Assembly: GCF_009936175.1 (NCBI RefSeq)
Contig: NZ_AP019773.1
Location: forward strand, 1-64,000
DNA: 64,000 bases
DNA from: Bartonella quintana
Lineage (GTDB): Bacteria > Pseudomonadota > Alphaproteobacteria > Rhizobiales > Rhizobiaceae
Direction: 5' to 3'
This document shows, in pieces, positions 18,256 through 29,031 of the stretch; the stretch's first letter is position 1; every line of letters begins with the position of its first letter. The notes beneath the pieces are model-generated. The model was not told where the DNA came from, ran no database searches, and saw only the letters and a list, made by a program, of their open reading frames with translations. The position numbers and the translations under genes were made by a program.

Positions 18256-18765
18256 ATGAAGATGTTTGAAAAAACTGTTATTGCTGTATCTGTAATGGTT
18301 CTAGTTACTGCAGGAGCAGCATGTGCACAAGCGCCAAGCCGTTTGGATCAATTTGAGGCGTGGGGAGCCTATTCTTATAAATCGCAAAAAAATACAATTT
18401 GTTATGTGTTGTCGGTACCTTTAGAGGCACTTCCAACGACAGTTAATCATGGCGATAATTTCTTTTTAGTTACTAAGCGTTCTAATTCACCTCTTTCGTT
18501 TGAACCACAATTCATGGCTGGTTATCCATTTAAAGAGGGATCAAGAGTTACTGTGACTATTGGAAATAAAGATTTTGATTTTTTCACGAAGGATTCGTCA
18601 GCTTGGTTAGCATCATCCGCATTAGAAAAGCAGCTTGTTTCTGCTATGCGTGCTGGAGCAAATATGACAGTGAATGCACTCTCAAAACGGGGAACTCAGA
18701 CTACCTATACTTTTTCCTTAAAAGGGGTGTCTGCTGCATTAAATGTGGCACAAAAATGCCGTTAA
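18256..18765 (+). CDS. Invasion-associated locus B (IalB) family protein
   Basis: Secreted or periplasmic protein of the IalB family (PF06776), first described in Bartonella bacilliformis where ialAB promotes erythrocyte invasion. The 169-residue product has a signal peptide (residues 1-25, core VIAVSVMVLVTAGAACAQA) and the family body with WGAYSYKSQKNTICYV, and a C-terminal cysteine. IalB paralogues are common in alphaproteobacteria and their biochemical role is unclear, so this copy need not be the invasion factor itself. It is preceded by 1.4 kb of gene-free DNA and sits 45 bases before rlmN. Confidence 0.87.
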   Translation: MKMFEKTVIAVSVMVLVTAGAACAQAPSRLDQFEAWGAYSYKSQKNTICYVLSVPLEALPTTVNHGDNFFLVTKRSNSPLSFEPQFMAGYPFKEGSRVTVTIGNKDFDFFTKDSSAWLASSALEKQLVSAMRAGANMTVNALSKRGTQTTYTFSLKGVSAALNVAQKCR

Positions 18766-18810
18766 AGTCTTTGTAACTCTAAAGTAGCGAGCGATATAAA
18801 TTGGAAAACA

Positions 18811-20040
18811 ATGGCTGTTTCATATGACTTTAGACCGATTAGTGTATGTCGAGCACGAGAATCAAATAATGTTGTCGTGAAGAAGAGATCTAAGCGCTCT
18901 TTAATTGGCTTATCGCAGAATGAAATGGCGGAAGCTTTAAAGGCAATCGGTGTACCAGAACAACAAACGCGTATGCGTGTACGTCAGCTCTGGCATTGGC
19001 TTTATGTGCGTGGCGTTTCAAATTTTGATGAAATTCTGAACATTTCTAAGCCAATACGAGAAATGCTTAAAAACCATTTTTCCATTGCGCGTCCGGAAAT
19101 TGTTGGAGAACAAATATCAAAAGATGGTACGCGTAAATGGTTGTTGCGTTTTCCAGCACGTGAAGACGGAAGGCCTGTTGAGGTTGAAACGGTCTATATT
19201 CCTGAAGAAGGGCGTGGTACTTTGTGTCTTTCATCTCAAGTAGGGTGTACGCTAACTTGTTCTTTTTGTTATACGGGAACACAAGTGCTTGTTCGCAATC
19301 TGACAGCGGAAGAAATTTTGGCACAATTATTGGTTGCCCGTGATTGTTTAGGTGATTTCCCTAATAGGACTACCCCTGATGGAGCAATTGTTCCAGTTGA
19401 GGGACGCAAAATTACCAATATCGTTATGATGGGGATGGGGGAACCACTTTATAATTTTGAAGGAGTCAAAAAAGCTTTATTAATCGCTTCTGATGGAGAT
19501 GGCCTCTCTTTGTCAAAACGTCGAATTACTCTTTCAACCAGTGGAGTGGTTCCTGAAATTGTGCGAGCGGGGGAGGAAATTGGGGTTATGTTGGCGGTTT
19601 CACTGCATGCAGTGCATGATACGCTGCGAGACATGCTTGTTCCAATCAATAAAAAATACCCGCTTGCTCTTTTAATTGATGCTTGCCGTAATTATCCTGG
19701 CCTTTCTAATGCCAAGCGAATTACATTTGAATATGTTATGCTGAAAGGTATAAATGATGGTTTGGATGATGCTAAGCGATTGATTCAATTACTGAAAGGT
19801 ATTCCTTCTAAGATCAACTTAATTCCTTTTAATCCATGGCCGGGAAGTAATTATCAATGTTCTGATTGGGAACAAATCGAGCGTTTTGCGGATGTGGTTA
19901 ATCAAGCAGGCTATGCTTCACCGATTCGGATACCGCGTGGACGTGACATTCTAGCTGCATGTGGTCAGCTTAAATCTGCTTCAGAACGTTTACGAAAATC
20001 TGAACGTTTGCAAATTGAATATGCGGTTGGCAACAAATAA
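18811..20040 (+). CDS. rlmN: Dual-specificity 23S rRNA/tRNA adenine C2-methyltransferase RlmN
   Basis: Radical-SAM enzyme that methylates C2 of A2503 in 23S rRNA and A37 in some tRNAs. The [4Fe-4S] cysteines are C146, C150 and C153 in GCTLTCSFC; the resolving cysteine is C384 in [19 protein letters not shown] and STSGVVPEI are further family motifs. Length is 409 residues. The first 25 or so residues are not conserved in the family, so a downstream start is possible, but ATG 18811 is the clearest. It follows the ialB-like gene by 45 bases. Confidence 0.96.
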   Translation: MAVSYDFRPISVCRARESNNVVVKKRSKRSLIGLSQNEMAEALKAIGVPEQQTRMRVRQLWHWLYVRGVSNFDEILNISKPIREMLKNHFSIARPEIVGEQISKDGTRKWLLRFPAREDGRPVEVETVYIPEEGRGTLCLSSQVGCTLTCSFCYTGTQVLVRNLTAEEILAQLLVARDCLGDFPNRTTPDGAIVPVEGRKITNIVMMGMGEPLYNFEGVKKALLIASDGDGLSLSKRRITLSTSGVVPEIVRAGEEIGVMLAVSLHAVHDTLRDMLVPINKKYPLALLIDACRNYPGLSNAKRITFEYVMLKGINDGLDDAKRLIQLLKGIPSKINLIPFNPWPGSNYQCSDWEQIERFADVVNQAGYASPIRIPRGRDILAACGQLKSASERLRKSERLQIEYAVGNK

Positions 20041-20057
20041 CTTTAATCTTTGGGTAA

Positions 20058-20672
20058 TCAAGAGACGTAAAACAAAACTCGTAAAATGCTAGTCATAAAC
20101 CAATCAAGAAAGCGAATATAAAAAGGATTTTGCTTAAGGTGTTGCGCGAATTTATGCGCCATAAAAACCATAGAAATTGTAATTGGCAGAGAAATGGGGA
20201 TATAAGAAGGCCTAAAATAATCAATTTTTGTGTGGCCATGGGTAATAAATTGTGACAAGAAAGTTACGTTGAAGAGAATAATTTTAGGATTTAAGAGATT
20301 AATTCCAATACCGATAAAGTCAATTATATCTAAGACTGTGGCGCTTTTGAGATGTTTATTTGAGAGAAAATGCCAAGTGTTTACCGCAATGCTTGCAAGG
20401 AAAGCTATAAAAGATAAAAAGCTCCCACAATTTTAATGAGAAAAAAAGCACGTGGCAAAGCAAAAATAAACGCTGATAAACCAAGAGCTACAGTAGTAAC
20501 CTGAATAGCAAAACCCATTGCACTCCCGAAAGTACATATAACCCCGGCTTTTTTGCTTTGTGCAATCGTACACCCTACTGACAACATGATATCATGTTCC
20601 GGAATGAGCGCTAGGAATCAGCGATGCTAAAGCAAATTGTACAACAATAGACCGCTCAGGTAAAAATGACAC
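20058..20672 (-). pseudogene. Broken LysE/RhtB-family amino acid exporter
   Basis: Minus-strand fragments in different frames line up along a LysE translocator: an AAGGAG ribosome-binding site and GTG at 20672, VVQFALASLI, then after a frameshift near 20600 the core SVGCTIAQSKKAGVICTFG, VTTVALGLSAFI and KIVGAFYLL, then after stops GIGINLLNPKIILFNVTFL, equivalent to the family NLLNPKVALF motif, and a hydrophobic tail ending near 20058. At least two disruptions remove function. Confidence 0.85.
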
Positions 20673-20754
20673 GTAAATCTCCTTTTATTTGTAAGCGGTG
20701 TTCACCATCATATTTATTTTAATGTTGTTTAAAGAGAATTTATTCTTATGAAGA

Positions 20755-21373
20755 TCCAGTATTACTGCTCCTGAATATGTGCATATGTATACCCTTTCAC
20801 CGGAAGCTGCTCTAGATCAAGCAACTGTAATCACTATTGGCTTTTTTAAAAAGGCGATGTCATATCGATTAATGGAAAGAATTTATTTCCTGCGAATTTA
20901 CTTTCTGAAATAAATAGTTATGGGTGTGACAACGGTATCGACCGATTAGATTAGTAAACTTTGTTGGTATGAAATCGTGTGGCATTTATGAGACACCAGG
21001 AGGAACTATTCTTTTAACTGCTTATCGGGCGATAGAATCTTTGACATTGAATTGTGGTGCGGTGCATTTAAAAAATGAATTAATGGCCGCGTTATGCTGG
21101 ACTCGTTTACGGCTTTTGGTTTTCACCTGAGCACGAAATATTGCAGGTTGCTATTAATTTATCCCAGGAAAATGTTGAAGGCGAAGTTGTATTAAAGCTT
21201 TATAAGGGTAATGTGATTGTTGAAGAACACCAAAGCAAAAAGTCGCTTTATTCCAGTAAATTGGTAACTTTTGAGGATGATGAATGTGTTTATGATCAAA
21301 AGACTCTGCCGGCTTTATTAAATTGAATGCCCTACGTTTACATACATTGGCAGCGCGTTCGTCAGAATTGTAA
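20755..21373 (+). pseudogene. argG: C-terminal remnant of argininosuccinate synthase
   Basis: Fragments of ArgG survive in shifting frames: ITAPEYVHMYTLSPEAA near 20770, then [20 protein letters not shown] near 20960 and [20 protein letters not shown], then after another frame change [20 protein letters not shown] (ORF 21141-21326), [12 protein letters not shown], and after a last shift [20 protein letters not shown] ending at TAA 21371-21373. The N-terminal ATP-binding half is missing. ArgG joins citrulline and aspartate in arginine synthesis, so this route is lost unless another copy exists. Confidence 0.9.
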
Positions 21374-21522
21374 ATAAACGATCTTCTAAACCACCTTTAC
21401 AGTAGAATAAAAAGGGTGTTTTTACATAAAACGTTTAATTTTGACATTTTTCTAATTTGTTTTTGTAAATAGGTTATTTGTCCGATTTTTAGTTCCATAC
21501 TGGAGGATTTTTTTCTTGTTGA

Positions 21523-21600
21523 CTAAGTGTAATACGAAAATCCTAGTAGAGTAATAACAACTAAAGCACCAATAATCAAAATGAGTAAACTACGACTCAT
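21523..21600 (-). CDS. Possible 25-residue single-span membrane peptide, or remnant of a longer one
   Basis: ATG 21600 opens a frame reading MSRSLLILIIGALVVITLLG then FSYYT and a TAG. It is almost all one membrane span. From memory it resembles short single-span proteins frequent in Rhizobiales, which continue for about 20 further residues; here downstream bases in other frames could encode such a tail, so this may be a frameshifted remnant. No strong ribosome-binding site. Placed between the argG remnant and lysK on the opposite strand. Confidence 0.3.
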   Translation of the reverse strand: MSRSLLILIIGALVVITLLGFSYYT

Positions 21601-21782
21601 GATACTTATACTTCATCAATATGAAGATAAAAAGAGAATATAACGAAAAGAATAGAACAGAGATTGGTCATAAAAAGGTCGTTATAAGAAATTTTTAGCA
21701 GCTTTCACTTGCTATTATTGACGAATAAATGCAAGAACCATACACCATATCGTTAAAGAGTTTAATTTTTAGGATAAAGATA

Positions 21783-23444
21783 ATGATGTGTGATTCGTAT
21801 GATGCCCTTAGCCTTACGTCTGAATTAAGCGATGCAGCTGCTCAATCGAAAGCTTGGCCTTTTGAAGAAGCACGCAAAATTATAAAACGGTATGAAAAAA
21901 CGGGTTATCCAGAAAGTATCATATTTGAAACTGGTTATGGTCCCTCTGGTTTACCGCATATTGGGACCTTTGGGGAAGTTGCTCGTACGACTATGGTGCG
22001 TCATGCATTTCATATTCTCACTGAGAATAAAGTTAAGACAAAACTTATTTGTTTTTCTGATGATATGGATGGTCTGCGTAAAATTCCCGATAATGTGCCT
22101 GACCGCGAAAAAATGGCAAGCTATCTTGATCAATCGCTCAGCCGTGTACCCAACCCTTTTGGGGATACTTATCCCTCCTTTGGAGCAGCAAATAATGCAC
22201 GTTTGTGCGCTTTTCTTGACCGTTTTGGTTTTGATTATGAATTTGCGAGTGCCACAGATTATTACAATTCCGGTCGTTTTGATGAAACACTTTTAAAAAT
22301 ACTTGCCTGTTATGACAAAATAATGGCAATTGTTCTACCAACATTAGGTGAGAAACGGCAGGCTACCTATTCACTTTTTTTACCTATTTCTCCTTTTTCT
22401 GGAAAGGTATTACAGGTGCCGATGATTGCCCGGAATGTTGAGAAAGGTACTGTCACCTATATTGAGCCTGAAACAGGCGAAACCATTGAGACGGAGATTA
22501 CAGGGGGAAGAGTCAAGTGCCAGTGGAAAGTTGATTGGGCAATGCGCTGGGCAGCACTTGGTGTTGATTATGAAATGGCAGGAAAAGATCTTATCGATTC
22601 TACAAATCTTTCTTCTAAAATTTGCAAAGTGCTTGGTGGAAAGCCACCAGAAGGATTTAATTATGAGCTTTTTTTGGATGATAAGGGGCAGAAAATTTCC
22701 AAATCCAAGGGGAATGGCTTAACCATTGATGAATGGCTCACTTATGCACCAACGGAAAGCTTAGGGCTTTATATGTTTTTAAAGCCAAAAACAGCAAAAC
22801 GGCTTTGTTTTGATGTAATTCCAAAAGCCGTTGATGAGTATTATGCGCATCTTTCTGCTTATGGTCGCCAAAAATGGCAAGAGCAGCTTAATAATCCTGT
22901 ATGGCATATTCACAATGGTTGCCCTCCTCAGGTTGATTTACCTGTATCCTTTGCTATGCTTTTAAATTTAGTAAGTGCTTCAAATGCCGAGAACAAAGAA
23001 GTTCTTTGGGGTTTTATTTCTCGCCACGCTAAAGGAGCAAATGCACAAAATTATCCAGCACTTGATCAGTTGGTGCAATTTGCCATTAAATATTTTGATG
23101 TTTTTGTTAAACCAAACAAAAAATTCAGAATTCCTGATAAGAGTGAGCGCGCAACATTAGCACAAATTGATATAAAATTGGCTAATTTGCCTGAAACTGC
23201 TGATGGAGACACGTTTCAAAATGCACTTCTTGATGTTGCACGTTTAACGGAACGCTATCAAGATCATAACAAAAAGAGTCCTGAAGGGGGACCGGGTGTT
23301 TCAAATGTCTTTTTTCAAATGCTCTATGAAGTTCTTTTAGGACAGGAACGAGGACCGCGATTGGGATCATTTATTGCACTGTATGGAGTTAATGAAGTGC
23401 GTGCACTTATTGCGGAAGCACTTGCGCGACCTATGGGGGAATAA
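21783..23444 (+). CDS. lysK: Lysyl-tRNA synthetase, class I
   Basis: Class I (archaeal-type) LysRS, the form used by alphaproteobacteria in place of class II LysS; it charges tRNA-Lys. The 553-residue product has the Rossmann-fold HIGH-type motif in [10 protein letters not shown] near residue 57 and the KMSKS-type motif KISKSKG near 302. I chose ATG 21783, with AGGATAAAG upstream and giving the typical [14 protein letters not shown] short leader; an in-frame ATG at 21729 would add 18 residues. The TAA stop overlaps the ATG of prfC by one base, so the two are co-translated. Some annotations use lysS for this gene. Confidence 0.95.
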   Translation: MMCDSYDALSLTSELSDAAAQSKAWPFEEARKIIKRYEKTGYPESIIFETGYGPSGLPHIGTFGEVARTTMVRHAFHILTENKVKTKLICFSDDMDGLRKIPDNVPDREKMASYLDQSLSRVPNPFGDTYPSFGAANNARLCAFLDRFGFDYEFASATDYYNSGRFDETLLKILACYDKIMAIVLPTLGEKRQATYSLFLPISPFSGKVLQVPMIARNVEKGTVTYIEPETGETIETEITGGRVKCQWKVDWAMRWAALGVDYEMAGKDLIDSTNLSSKICKVLGGKPPEGFNYELFLDDKGQKISKSKGNGLTIDEWLTYAPTESLGLYMFLKPKTAKRLCFDVIPKAVDEYYAHLSAYGRQKWQEQLNNPVWHIHNGCPPQVDLPVSFAMLLNLVSASNAENKEVLWGFISRHAKGANAQNYPALDQLVQFAIKYFDVFVKPNKKFRIPDKSERATLAQIDIKLANLPETADGDTFQNALLDVARLTERYQDHNKKSPEGGPGVSNVFFQMLYEVLLGQERGPRLGSFIALYGVNEVRALIAEALARPMGE

Positions 23445-25021
23445 TGGAAAAGCGAGAGCAAGCAGTAAAGCGGCGTCGCACATTTGCGATCATCGCGCAT
23501 CCTGATGCTGGGAAAACAACATTGACAGAAAAACTTTTGTTGTTTGGTGGTGCTATTCAGCTTGCCGGTGAAGTGAAGGCGAAAAAAGACCGTATTCAAA
23601 CGCGTTCTGATTGGATGCGTATTGAACGCGACCGTGGTATTTCCGTGGTAACATCGGTGATGACATTTGAATATGAAAATCATATTTTTAATCTGTTAGA
23701 TACTCCAGGCCATGAGGATTTTGCAGATGATACGTATCGCACTCTTACGGCTGTTGATAGTGCTATCATGGTACTAGATGGTGCACGCGGAATTGAACCT
23801 AGGACACTGAAACTTTTTGAAGTGTGTCGGATGCGGGATATTCCTATTGTGACTTTTATCAACAAAATGGATCGTGAGGCACGTGATCCTTTAGAACTTT
23901 TAGATGAAATTGAAGAAAAGCTCGCGCTTGATACCGCACCCATCACATGGCCTATCGGCAGAGGTAAAGATTTTGTTGGTACCTTTGATCTTCATCATAA
24001 TTGTTTTCGTCAACAAGATGATCAGGTAACTCAAGAAATGGTTTCTGGGCCTGATGAGGTTGCAACTTTGCTTCCTGAAGACCAGCGCATGTTTTTTATT
24101 GAAGGAGTAAATCTCGCTTGGAGTGCTTGCAAGAATTTTGATCTTCAAGCTTTTCAAGAAGGACATATGACACCGGTTTATTTTGGTTCAGCTTTACGAA
24201 ATTTTGGTGTTCGTGATTTGATCAATGCGTTGATCGATTTTGGTCCAAGTCCTCGTGATCAGGTGGCAGATCAACGCAATGTAAGAGCCATGGAGTCCCA
24301 GATGACGGGGTTTGTGTTTAAAATTCAAGCTAATATGGACCCTAACCATCGTGACCGTATTGCATTTTTTCGAGTGTGTTCCGGGACGCTTGAACGCGGT
24401 ATGAAGACAAAATTAGTACGCACTGGAAAGTCAATGACACTTTCTATGCCACAATTTTTCTTTGCGCGTTCACGTCAAATTGCCGATCAAGCCTATGCTG
24501 GTGATATCGTAGGGATCCCTAATCATGGAACTTTGCGTATTGGGGATACATTGACGGAAGGAGAAAAAATCCTCTTTAAAGGAGTACCCAATTTTGCACC
24601 GGAAATTTTACGTCGTGTGTGCTTGGGTGATCCAATGAAAGCGAAAAAGCTTAAAGAAGCTTTACAACAAATGGCTGAAGAAGGTGTGGTGCAATTATTT
24701 ATCCCCGTTGATGGAACACCAGCTCTTATTGGTGTGATTGGTGCTTTGCAAATTGACGTTTTAGCTGAGCGGCTTAAGGTGGAATATTCTTTACCAGTGA
24801 GCTTTGAACCGGTCCGTTTTAGCGTATGTCGTTGGATTTCTACGGAAAGCAAAGACGAATTTCAAAAATTTCTCACCAATCATGAATCTGCTATTGCACA
24901 CGATTTAGATGGCGATCCAGTTTTTTTAGCAGAAAATCACTTTTCATTGAATTATGAAGCAGAACGGGCGCCGAAAATAAAGTTTACTATCTTTAAAGAC
25001 TATCAGTCACGCTCTGACTGA
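23444..25021 (+). CDS. prfC: Peptide chain release factor 3
   Basis: Translational GTPase that recycles RF1/RF2 from the ribosome after termination. The 525-residue product has G1 AHPDAGKTT at 18-26, the switch region DRGISVVTSV, G3 DTPGHEDF, G4 NKMD and then domains II and III, with RF3-specific KLVRTGKSMTL. The start is fixed by the one-base overlap with lysK. No intrinsic terminator is evident on the plus strand; the hairpin at 25076-25098 is oriented for trxA. Confidence 0.96.
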   Translation: MEKREQAVKRRRTFAIIAHPDAGKTTLTEKLLLFGGAIQLAGEVKAKKDRIQTRSDWMRIERDRGISVVTSVMTFEYENHIFNLLDTPGHEDFADDTYRTLTAVDSAIMVLDGARGIEPRTLKLFEVCRMRDIPIVTFINKMDREARDPLELLDEIEEKLALDTAPITWPIGRGKDFVGTFDLHHNCFRQQDDQVTQEMVSGPDEVATLLPEDQRMFFIEGVNLAWSACKNFDLQAFQEGHMTPVYFGSALRNFGVRDLINALIDFGPSPRDQVADQRNVRAMESQMTGFVFKIQANMDPNHRDRIAFFRVCSGTLERGMKTKLVRTGKSMTLSMPQFFFARSRQIADQAYAGDIVGIPNHGTLRIGDTLTEGEKILFKGVPNFAPEILRRVCLGDPMKAKKLKEALQQMAEEGVVQLFIPVDGTPALIGVIGALQIDVLAERLKVEYSLPVSFEPVRFSVCRWISTESKDEFQKFLTNHESAIAHDLDGDPVFLAENHFSLNYEAERAPKIKFTIFKDYQSRSD

Positions 25022-25067
25022 AAAGCAGCTTTTGCTACGGTAAAAGCAATGATTCTTTAAGAAAAAT

Positions 25068-25100
25068 CAAAAAAAGGGAGAGGCAAAATTCCTCTCCTTA
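25068..25100 (-). terminator. Intrinsic terminator of trxA (addB-addA-trxA)
   Basis: On the minus strand AAGGAGAGG pairs with CCTCTCC(C) around a 7-base loop and is followed by a run of seven U. It lies 23 bases after the trxA stop and is the likely end of the addB-addA-trxA transcript. Confidence 0.85.
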
Positions 25101-25122
25101 AAAAAAATCATTATGAGTAGAT

Positions 25123-25446
25123 TTAACGAAGACCATCTTTAATCCATTCAGAAACACGTCCTTTAGAAGCGGCTCCCACCATATTCGATGAGGCTTTTCC
25201 ATTTTTGAACATCAATAAAGTAGGAATCGAGCGGACTCCGTATTGAGTAGCCAATTCGGGATTTTCATCAATATTTACTTTGGCAATTTTGATCTGGCCT
25301 TGCATTTCTGTTGAAATTTCATCCAAAATCGGAGCAATCATTTTGCAAGGACTACACCACTCCGCCCAAAAATCAACCACAACAGGGACGGAAGAAGCAA
25401 GAACTTCATTTTCGAAATTGCACTTATCAGTTTTTATACAGGTCAT
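25123..25446 (-). CDS. trxA: Thioredoxin
   Basis: Small cytoplasmic disulfide reductase of 107 residues. The thioredoxin fold is complete: VVDFWAEW before the active site, the cis-proline motif [13 protein letters not shown], and a C-terminal helix. The redox centre at residues 31-34 is C-S-P-C rather than the usual C-G-P-C. It lies downstream of addA in the rhizobial order addB-addA-trxA, with about 110 bases between, and ends at a strong terminator. The Ser variant should shift its redox potential, but the protein is still expected to be a thioredoxin. Confidence 0.95.
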   Translation of the reverse strand: MTCIKTDKCNFENEVLASSVPVVVDFWAEWCSPCKMIAPILDEISTEMQGQIKIAKVNIDENPELATQYGVRSIPTLLMFKNGKASSNMVGAASKGRVSEWIKDGLR

Positions 25447-25557
25447 TGATTTATCCTTTACATTTAATTTCTATACATTGGTATCACGGCACGTCATATC
25501 AAGTTATAACAAAGATAAATTATAGAAAACTTTAGAGGAAAGGATTTTCTTGGATTA

Positions 25558-28500
25558 TCAAGCAATTTCATCAAGAAGCGCATCAAGCTTTTCAGAAGGA
25601 AGTTTAAAAATTTTTGCTTCTTTGGTGTAGATAAGAAGAGCTTGGACGTTTTTGGTGGGATGAATAGCCTGCAGCAATTTTCGATAAAGAGCCATTTGCA
25701 ACAAATCACGTGGTGCGATAGCTGCTTCGTTTTCAGGAGGAATCCCAGTTTTAAAGTCAGCAAAGATAATTTTATTTTGTGTAATGTAGAGACGGTCAAC
25801 TTGACCAGAAATTGCTTGTTCTTTTCCACGAATCTTTATAATGCCCATCAAGGAAACTTCAGCACGTGCATCTTCAGAAAAGAGAGGTTTGAGGTATGAA
25901 TGGTCTAAAATCTGCCAAACATGACGCAGCGCATCTTTTTTTTGAGACTCATCCCAATGAGAGGCTTTGGTATTGAGATAGTGTTGGGCATAATCTCGAC
26001 GTTTTTGAGGGACGCAATTGGGTAGATATTGCAGCAAGAGGTGAATAAGATTACCATATTCAATGGAAAAAGCTCTGTTGGTGTTTGTTTTCCCTAAAAC
26101 AGGTGAGATACTGAACTGTTTTAGATTGGGGGCAAGTTCAGTATCAGCTTCAATAGAAAGGCTAGCAACAGAGGGCCTCAACGGTTTTGGTAAGGCTGGT
26201 TCTGCTGGAACTTTATGGAAGAAAAAATCCGGTAAAGGTGGGAATGTTTGGCTCTCGACACAGGATACTTCCTGGTTTATTGGGATAGGAGAAGAAGGTG
26301 TGATGCAATAGCGCCAAGCTGCGATATCTTCTGCAGGACCTTTTATAGGAATTGCATGCGGTGTGAGAGCTTTTTTTACCAATTGTAGCCATGTACGAGG
26401 GAAGGTGCGCTTACCGCTATATCCACAAATAAACAATCGATCTTCAGCACGTGTCATTCCGACATAGAGGAGGCGTTTATATTCTTCTTCTGCACGCTCT
26501 TTTAAGCGTGAAAGTGCTTTTTCAGAAAGTTTTGTGTTAAATTGTGCGTTGGGGTGCCAGATAAAATTTTTTTGCTCGCTCAATTGTGTATGGAAGAAAG
26601 GAACTTTAAGCAAGTGAGACGCATGTTGAGGATGCCAAATTGGACTACCGGGATCAACGAGAAAAACAACAGCAGCTTCTAGTCCTTTTGCAGCATGAAC
26701 AGTCATGATACGAACTTCTTCATGGTTTTGATGAAACTCGCGTTTAATTTCTGGTTCGCTTTCACTTAGTGTTTCCAAAAAAGCTTGCAGTCCTGGTAAC
26801 CCCGTTTTTTGAATAGTGAGCGTATAATCCATAAAAGCATCAAGCACGTCATTTGCTTCAGATCCTAAGCGGGCTAGAATCTTTTGTCGTCCTTTATCAA
26901 TGTTCAGAATATAGCTATAGAATTCGAAAACCGGTATTTTATCCACGAGGGTGCGATAATGATTTAAATTTTCAAAAGCATCTTTAAAAGATGCATGTGA
27001 TAGTGCGTGCATACAAAGACTTTGCCAAAGAGAGCCTGTACGATGAGCAGCAAGCTGATACAGTTCATCTTCGGTAAGTGCAAAGAGTGGACTTTTTAAA
27101 ACACAGGCAAGCGAAAGGTCATCTTGTGGTTGTAAGACAAAACGTGCAAGCGCCATTAAATCACGTACACTGATATGGTTGGTGAGCTGTAAACGGTCAG
27201 CACCAGCGACAGGGATATTGTGTAGTTTAAGCGCACGGGAAAGTGCTAAGACAAATTGATCACGTTTACGCACTAAGATCATAATATCGCTAGCCCGCAT
27301 TAAGCGTCCTTTTGCTGGAAGCATTTCTTCGTTGTGTAACCAATTAGCAATGGTTTCAGCAATTTTTTCTGCCAAACGTACTTCGGGTGTGTCTAGATGA
27401 TCAACAGTTACATGCCAATCATCAGGAAATTCATTTGTTTCTTTGGAAATGGCATCCCATAAAATAACATCACCTGGGCTATGAACACGAATAGCTTCGT
27501 GTACCGTTTTTGTATTTTCTGCTGAAAGCCCTTTGTAATTTTCTGGTGTTTCAAAGACAAGATCAACGCTTTTAAGTACATCGGCTGTAGAGCGAAAAGA
27601 ATAATTGAGTTGTATTTTTTCAAATTTCTGATTTACCTGCTGCACTTTTTTTTGAATTATTCGACCGTTTGCAGCAAAATTTTCTGGTGCAGCGCCTTGA
27701 AAAGAATAGATGGATTGTTTTTCATCCCCAACAGCAAAAAGAGTGCGTATATTTGTACACTGACTGTGACCTGTGAAAAATTCTTGCGCCAAAAGTTGAA
27801 TAATTTTCCATTGCTCAGAATTGGTATCTTGTGCTTCATCAAGCAAAATATGATCAAGACCACTATCAAGTTTATAGTGCACCCATTGGCTTGCACCTTT
27901 ACGCTGCAACAAGTGGAGTGTGCGTTCAATAAGGTCATCAAAATCTAAGAAGCCATTGGCTTTTTTTAAATTCGCATAGATTTTAAGATACAGAGTACAA
28001 AGCCGAAAAGCAACCATATTGAGTGTGGCGATTTTTAAGCATTGATATTTCTCTAAAAGAACAGAAAGCTTGCTTTGTTTTTCTTTAATCATTTGTTGAA
28101 TAAAGGGCCAAGTTTCATCTGATTTTGTGCAAGACAAACGCGAAAAATTACGAGGTTCACCTGTCATTCTAAAATAAATATTGGAAATAATTTTGATAAT
28201 ATTTGTTTCATCACAAGTCTCTGCTAGTTGGGAAAATTTCGCAATCATATCTTTGAGGTGTTGATTGCCGTGGGTTTTGCAATGCGTAAGAATATAAAGA
28301 GGCAGGCGAGCAGTTTGTTGAATTTTTTCCAGCAGCTGTTGGTTTGTTTCATCAGGCGCTAAATGAAAAAGCGCACGCAATCGTTCTTCTCCATTTTCAG
28401 ACAGAAGAGAAGACAAAAAATCAGACAGTTCATATTGCTTTTCAGTTGCTTCATACAGCAATTGGTTAAAAGTGTGCTCATTGATAACTTTAAGCAGCTG

Positions 28501-29031
28501 TTTCAAAGCGGATTGTGTATCGTGATGTGCCAAAAGTTGGCGACGAGATTCTTGTAATAATTTTTTTCGACTGATATCATCAAGCAGTTCAAAATGCCCG
28601 GCAATATTGGCTTCTAGCATGAATTGGTGCAAGAGAGATTCGCAAAATGCATGAATAGTTTGGATTTTTAAGCCACCAGGTGTTTCAAGGGCACGTGCAA
28701 AGAGTTGACGTGCATAGATTAATTTTTGCGCGTTGATGGGTTTATTTTCAAGCCGCGAAAGGATTGTTTGAAGCTGTGTATCATCAAGTTCATTCCAGCT
28801 GGAAAGTGTGCGAAAAATCCGCGATTGCATCACGGCTGCCGCTGCTTTTGTATAAGTAAGGCATAAGATACGTGCTGGAGAGGTACCATTTAAAAGCAAA
28901 CGGATGACACGTTCACTTAGAACATGGGTTTTTCCAGATCCTGCATTTGCGGAAACCCACACGTTGGTTTTTGGATGTGTTGCTGTTGCTTGTGCATCAA
29001 GGGCTGCTTCAGGAATAGAAAAAGGAGTCAT
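25558..29031 (-). CDS. addA: Double-strand break repair helicase-nuclease subunit AddA
   Basis: UvrD/RecB-like helicase with a C-terminal nuclease; with AddB it resects DNA ends for RecA loading, the alphaproteobacterial equivalent of RecBCD. The 1157-residue product has Walker A ANAGSGKT at 28-35, Walker B LLDEAQDTN, the helicase motif VGDEKQSIYSFQGA, LLYVGMTRAED (motif VI), and a nuclease core with GQVDRLY and ADFKTG near the C-terminus. It starts at ATG 29031, overlapping the addB stop by 4 bases. Confidence 0.95.
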   Translation of the reverse strand: MTPFSIPEAALDAQATATHPKTNVWVSANAGSGKTHVLSERVIRLLLNGTSPARILCLTYTKAAAAVMQSRIFRTLSSWNELDDTQLQTILSRLENKPINAQKLIYARQLFARALETPGGLKIQTIHAFCESLLHQFMLEANIAGHFELLDDISRKKLLQESRRQLLAHHDTQSALKQLLKVINEHTFNQLLYEATEKQYELSDFLSSLLSENGEERLRALFHLAPDETNQQLLEKIQQTARLPLYILTHCKTHGNQHLKDMIAKFSQLAETCDETNIIKIISNIYFRMTGEPRNFSRLSCTKSDETWPFIQQMIKEKQSKLSVLLEKYQCLKIATLNMVAFRLCTLYLKIYANLKKANGFLDFDDLIERTLHLLQRKGASQWVHYKLDSGLDHILLDEAQDTNSEQWKIIQLLAQEFFTGHSQCTNIRTLFAVGDEKQSIYSFQGAAPENFAANGRIIQKKVQQVNQKFEKIQLNYSFRSTADVLKSVDLVFETPENYKGLSAENTKTVHEAIRVHSPGDVILWDAISKETNEFPDDWHVTVDHLDTPEVRLAEKIAETIANWLHNEEMLPAKGRLMRASDIMILVRKRDQFVLALSRALKLHNIPVAGADRLQLTNHISVRDLMALARFVLQPQDDLSLACVLKSPLFALTEDELYQLAAHRTGSLWQSLCMHALSHASFKDAFENLNHYRTLVDKIPVFEFYSYILNIDKGRQKILARLGSEANDVLDAFMDYTLTIQKTGLPGLQAFLETLSESEPEIKREFHQNHEEVRIMTVHAAKGLEAAVVFLVDPGSPIWHPQHASHLLKVPFFHTQLSEQKNFIWHPNAQFNTKLSEKALSRLKERAEEEYKRLLYVGMTRAEDRLFICGYSGKRTFPRTWLQLVKKALTPHAIPIKGPAEDIAAWRYCITPSSPIPINQEVSCVESQTFPPLPDFFFHKVPAEPALPKPLRPSVASLSIEADTELAPNLKQFSISPVLGKTNTNRAFSIEYGNLIHLLLQYLPNCVPQKRRDYAQHYLNTKASHWDESQKKDALRHVWQILDHSYLKPLFSEDARAEVSLMGIIKIRGKEQAISGQVDRLYITQNKIIFADFKTGIPPENEAAIAPRDLLQMALYRKLLQAIHPTKNVQALLIYTKEAKIFKLPSEKLDALLDEIA

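Noticed and set aside
18256..18765. Calling the IalB-family gene the true invasion locus ialB
   Set aside because: There is no ialA (NUDIX hydrolase) next to it and the family has several paralogues per genome.
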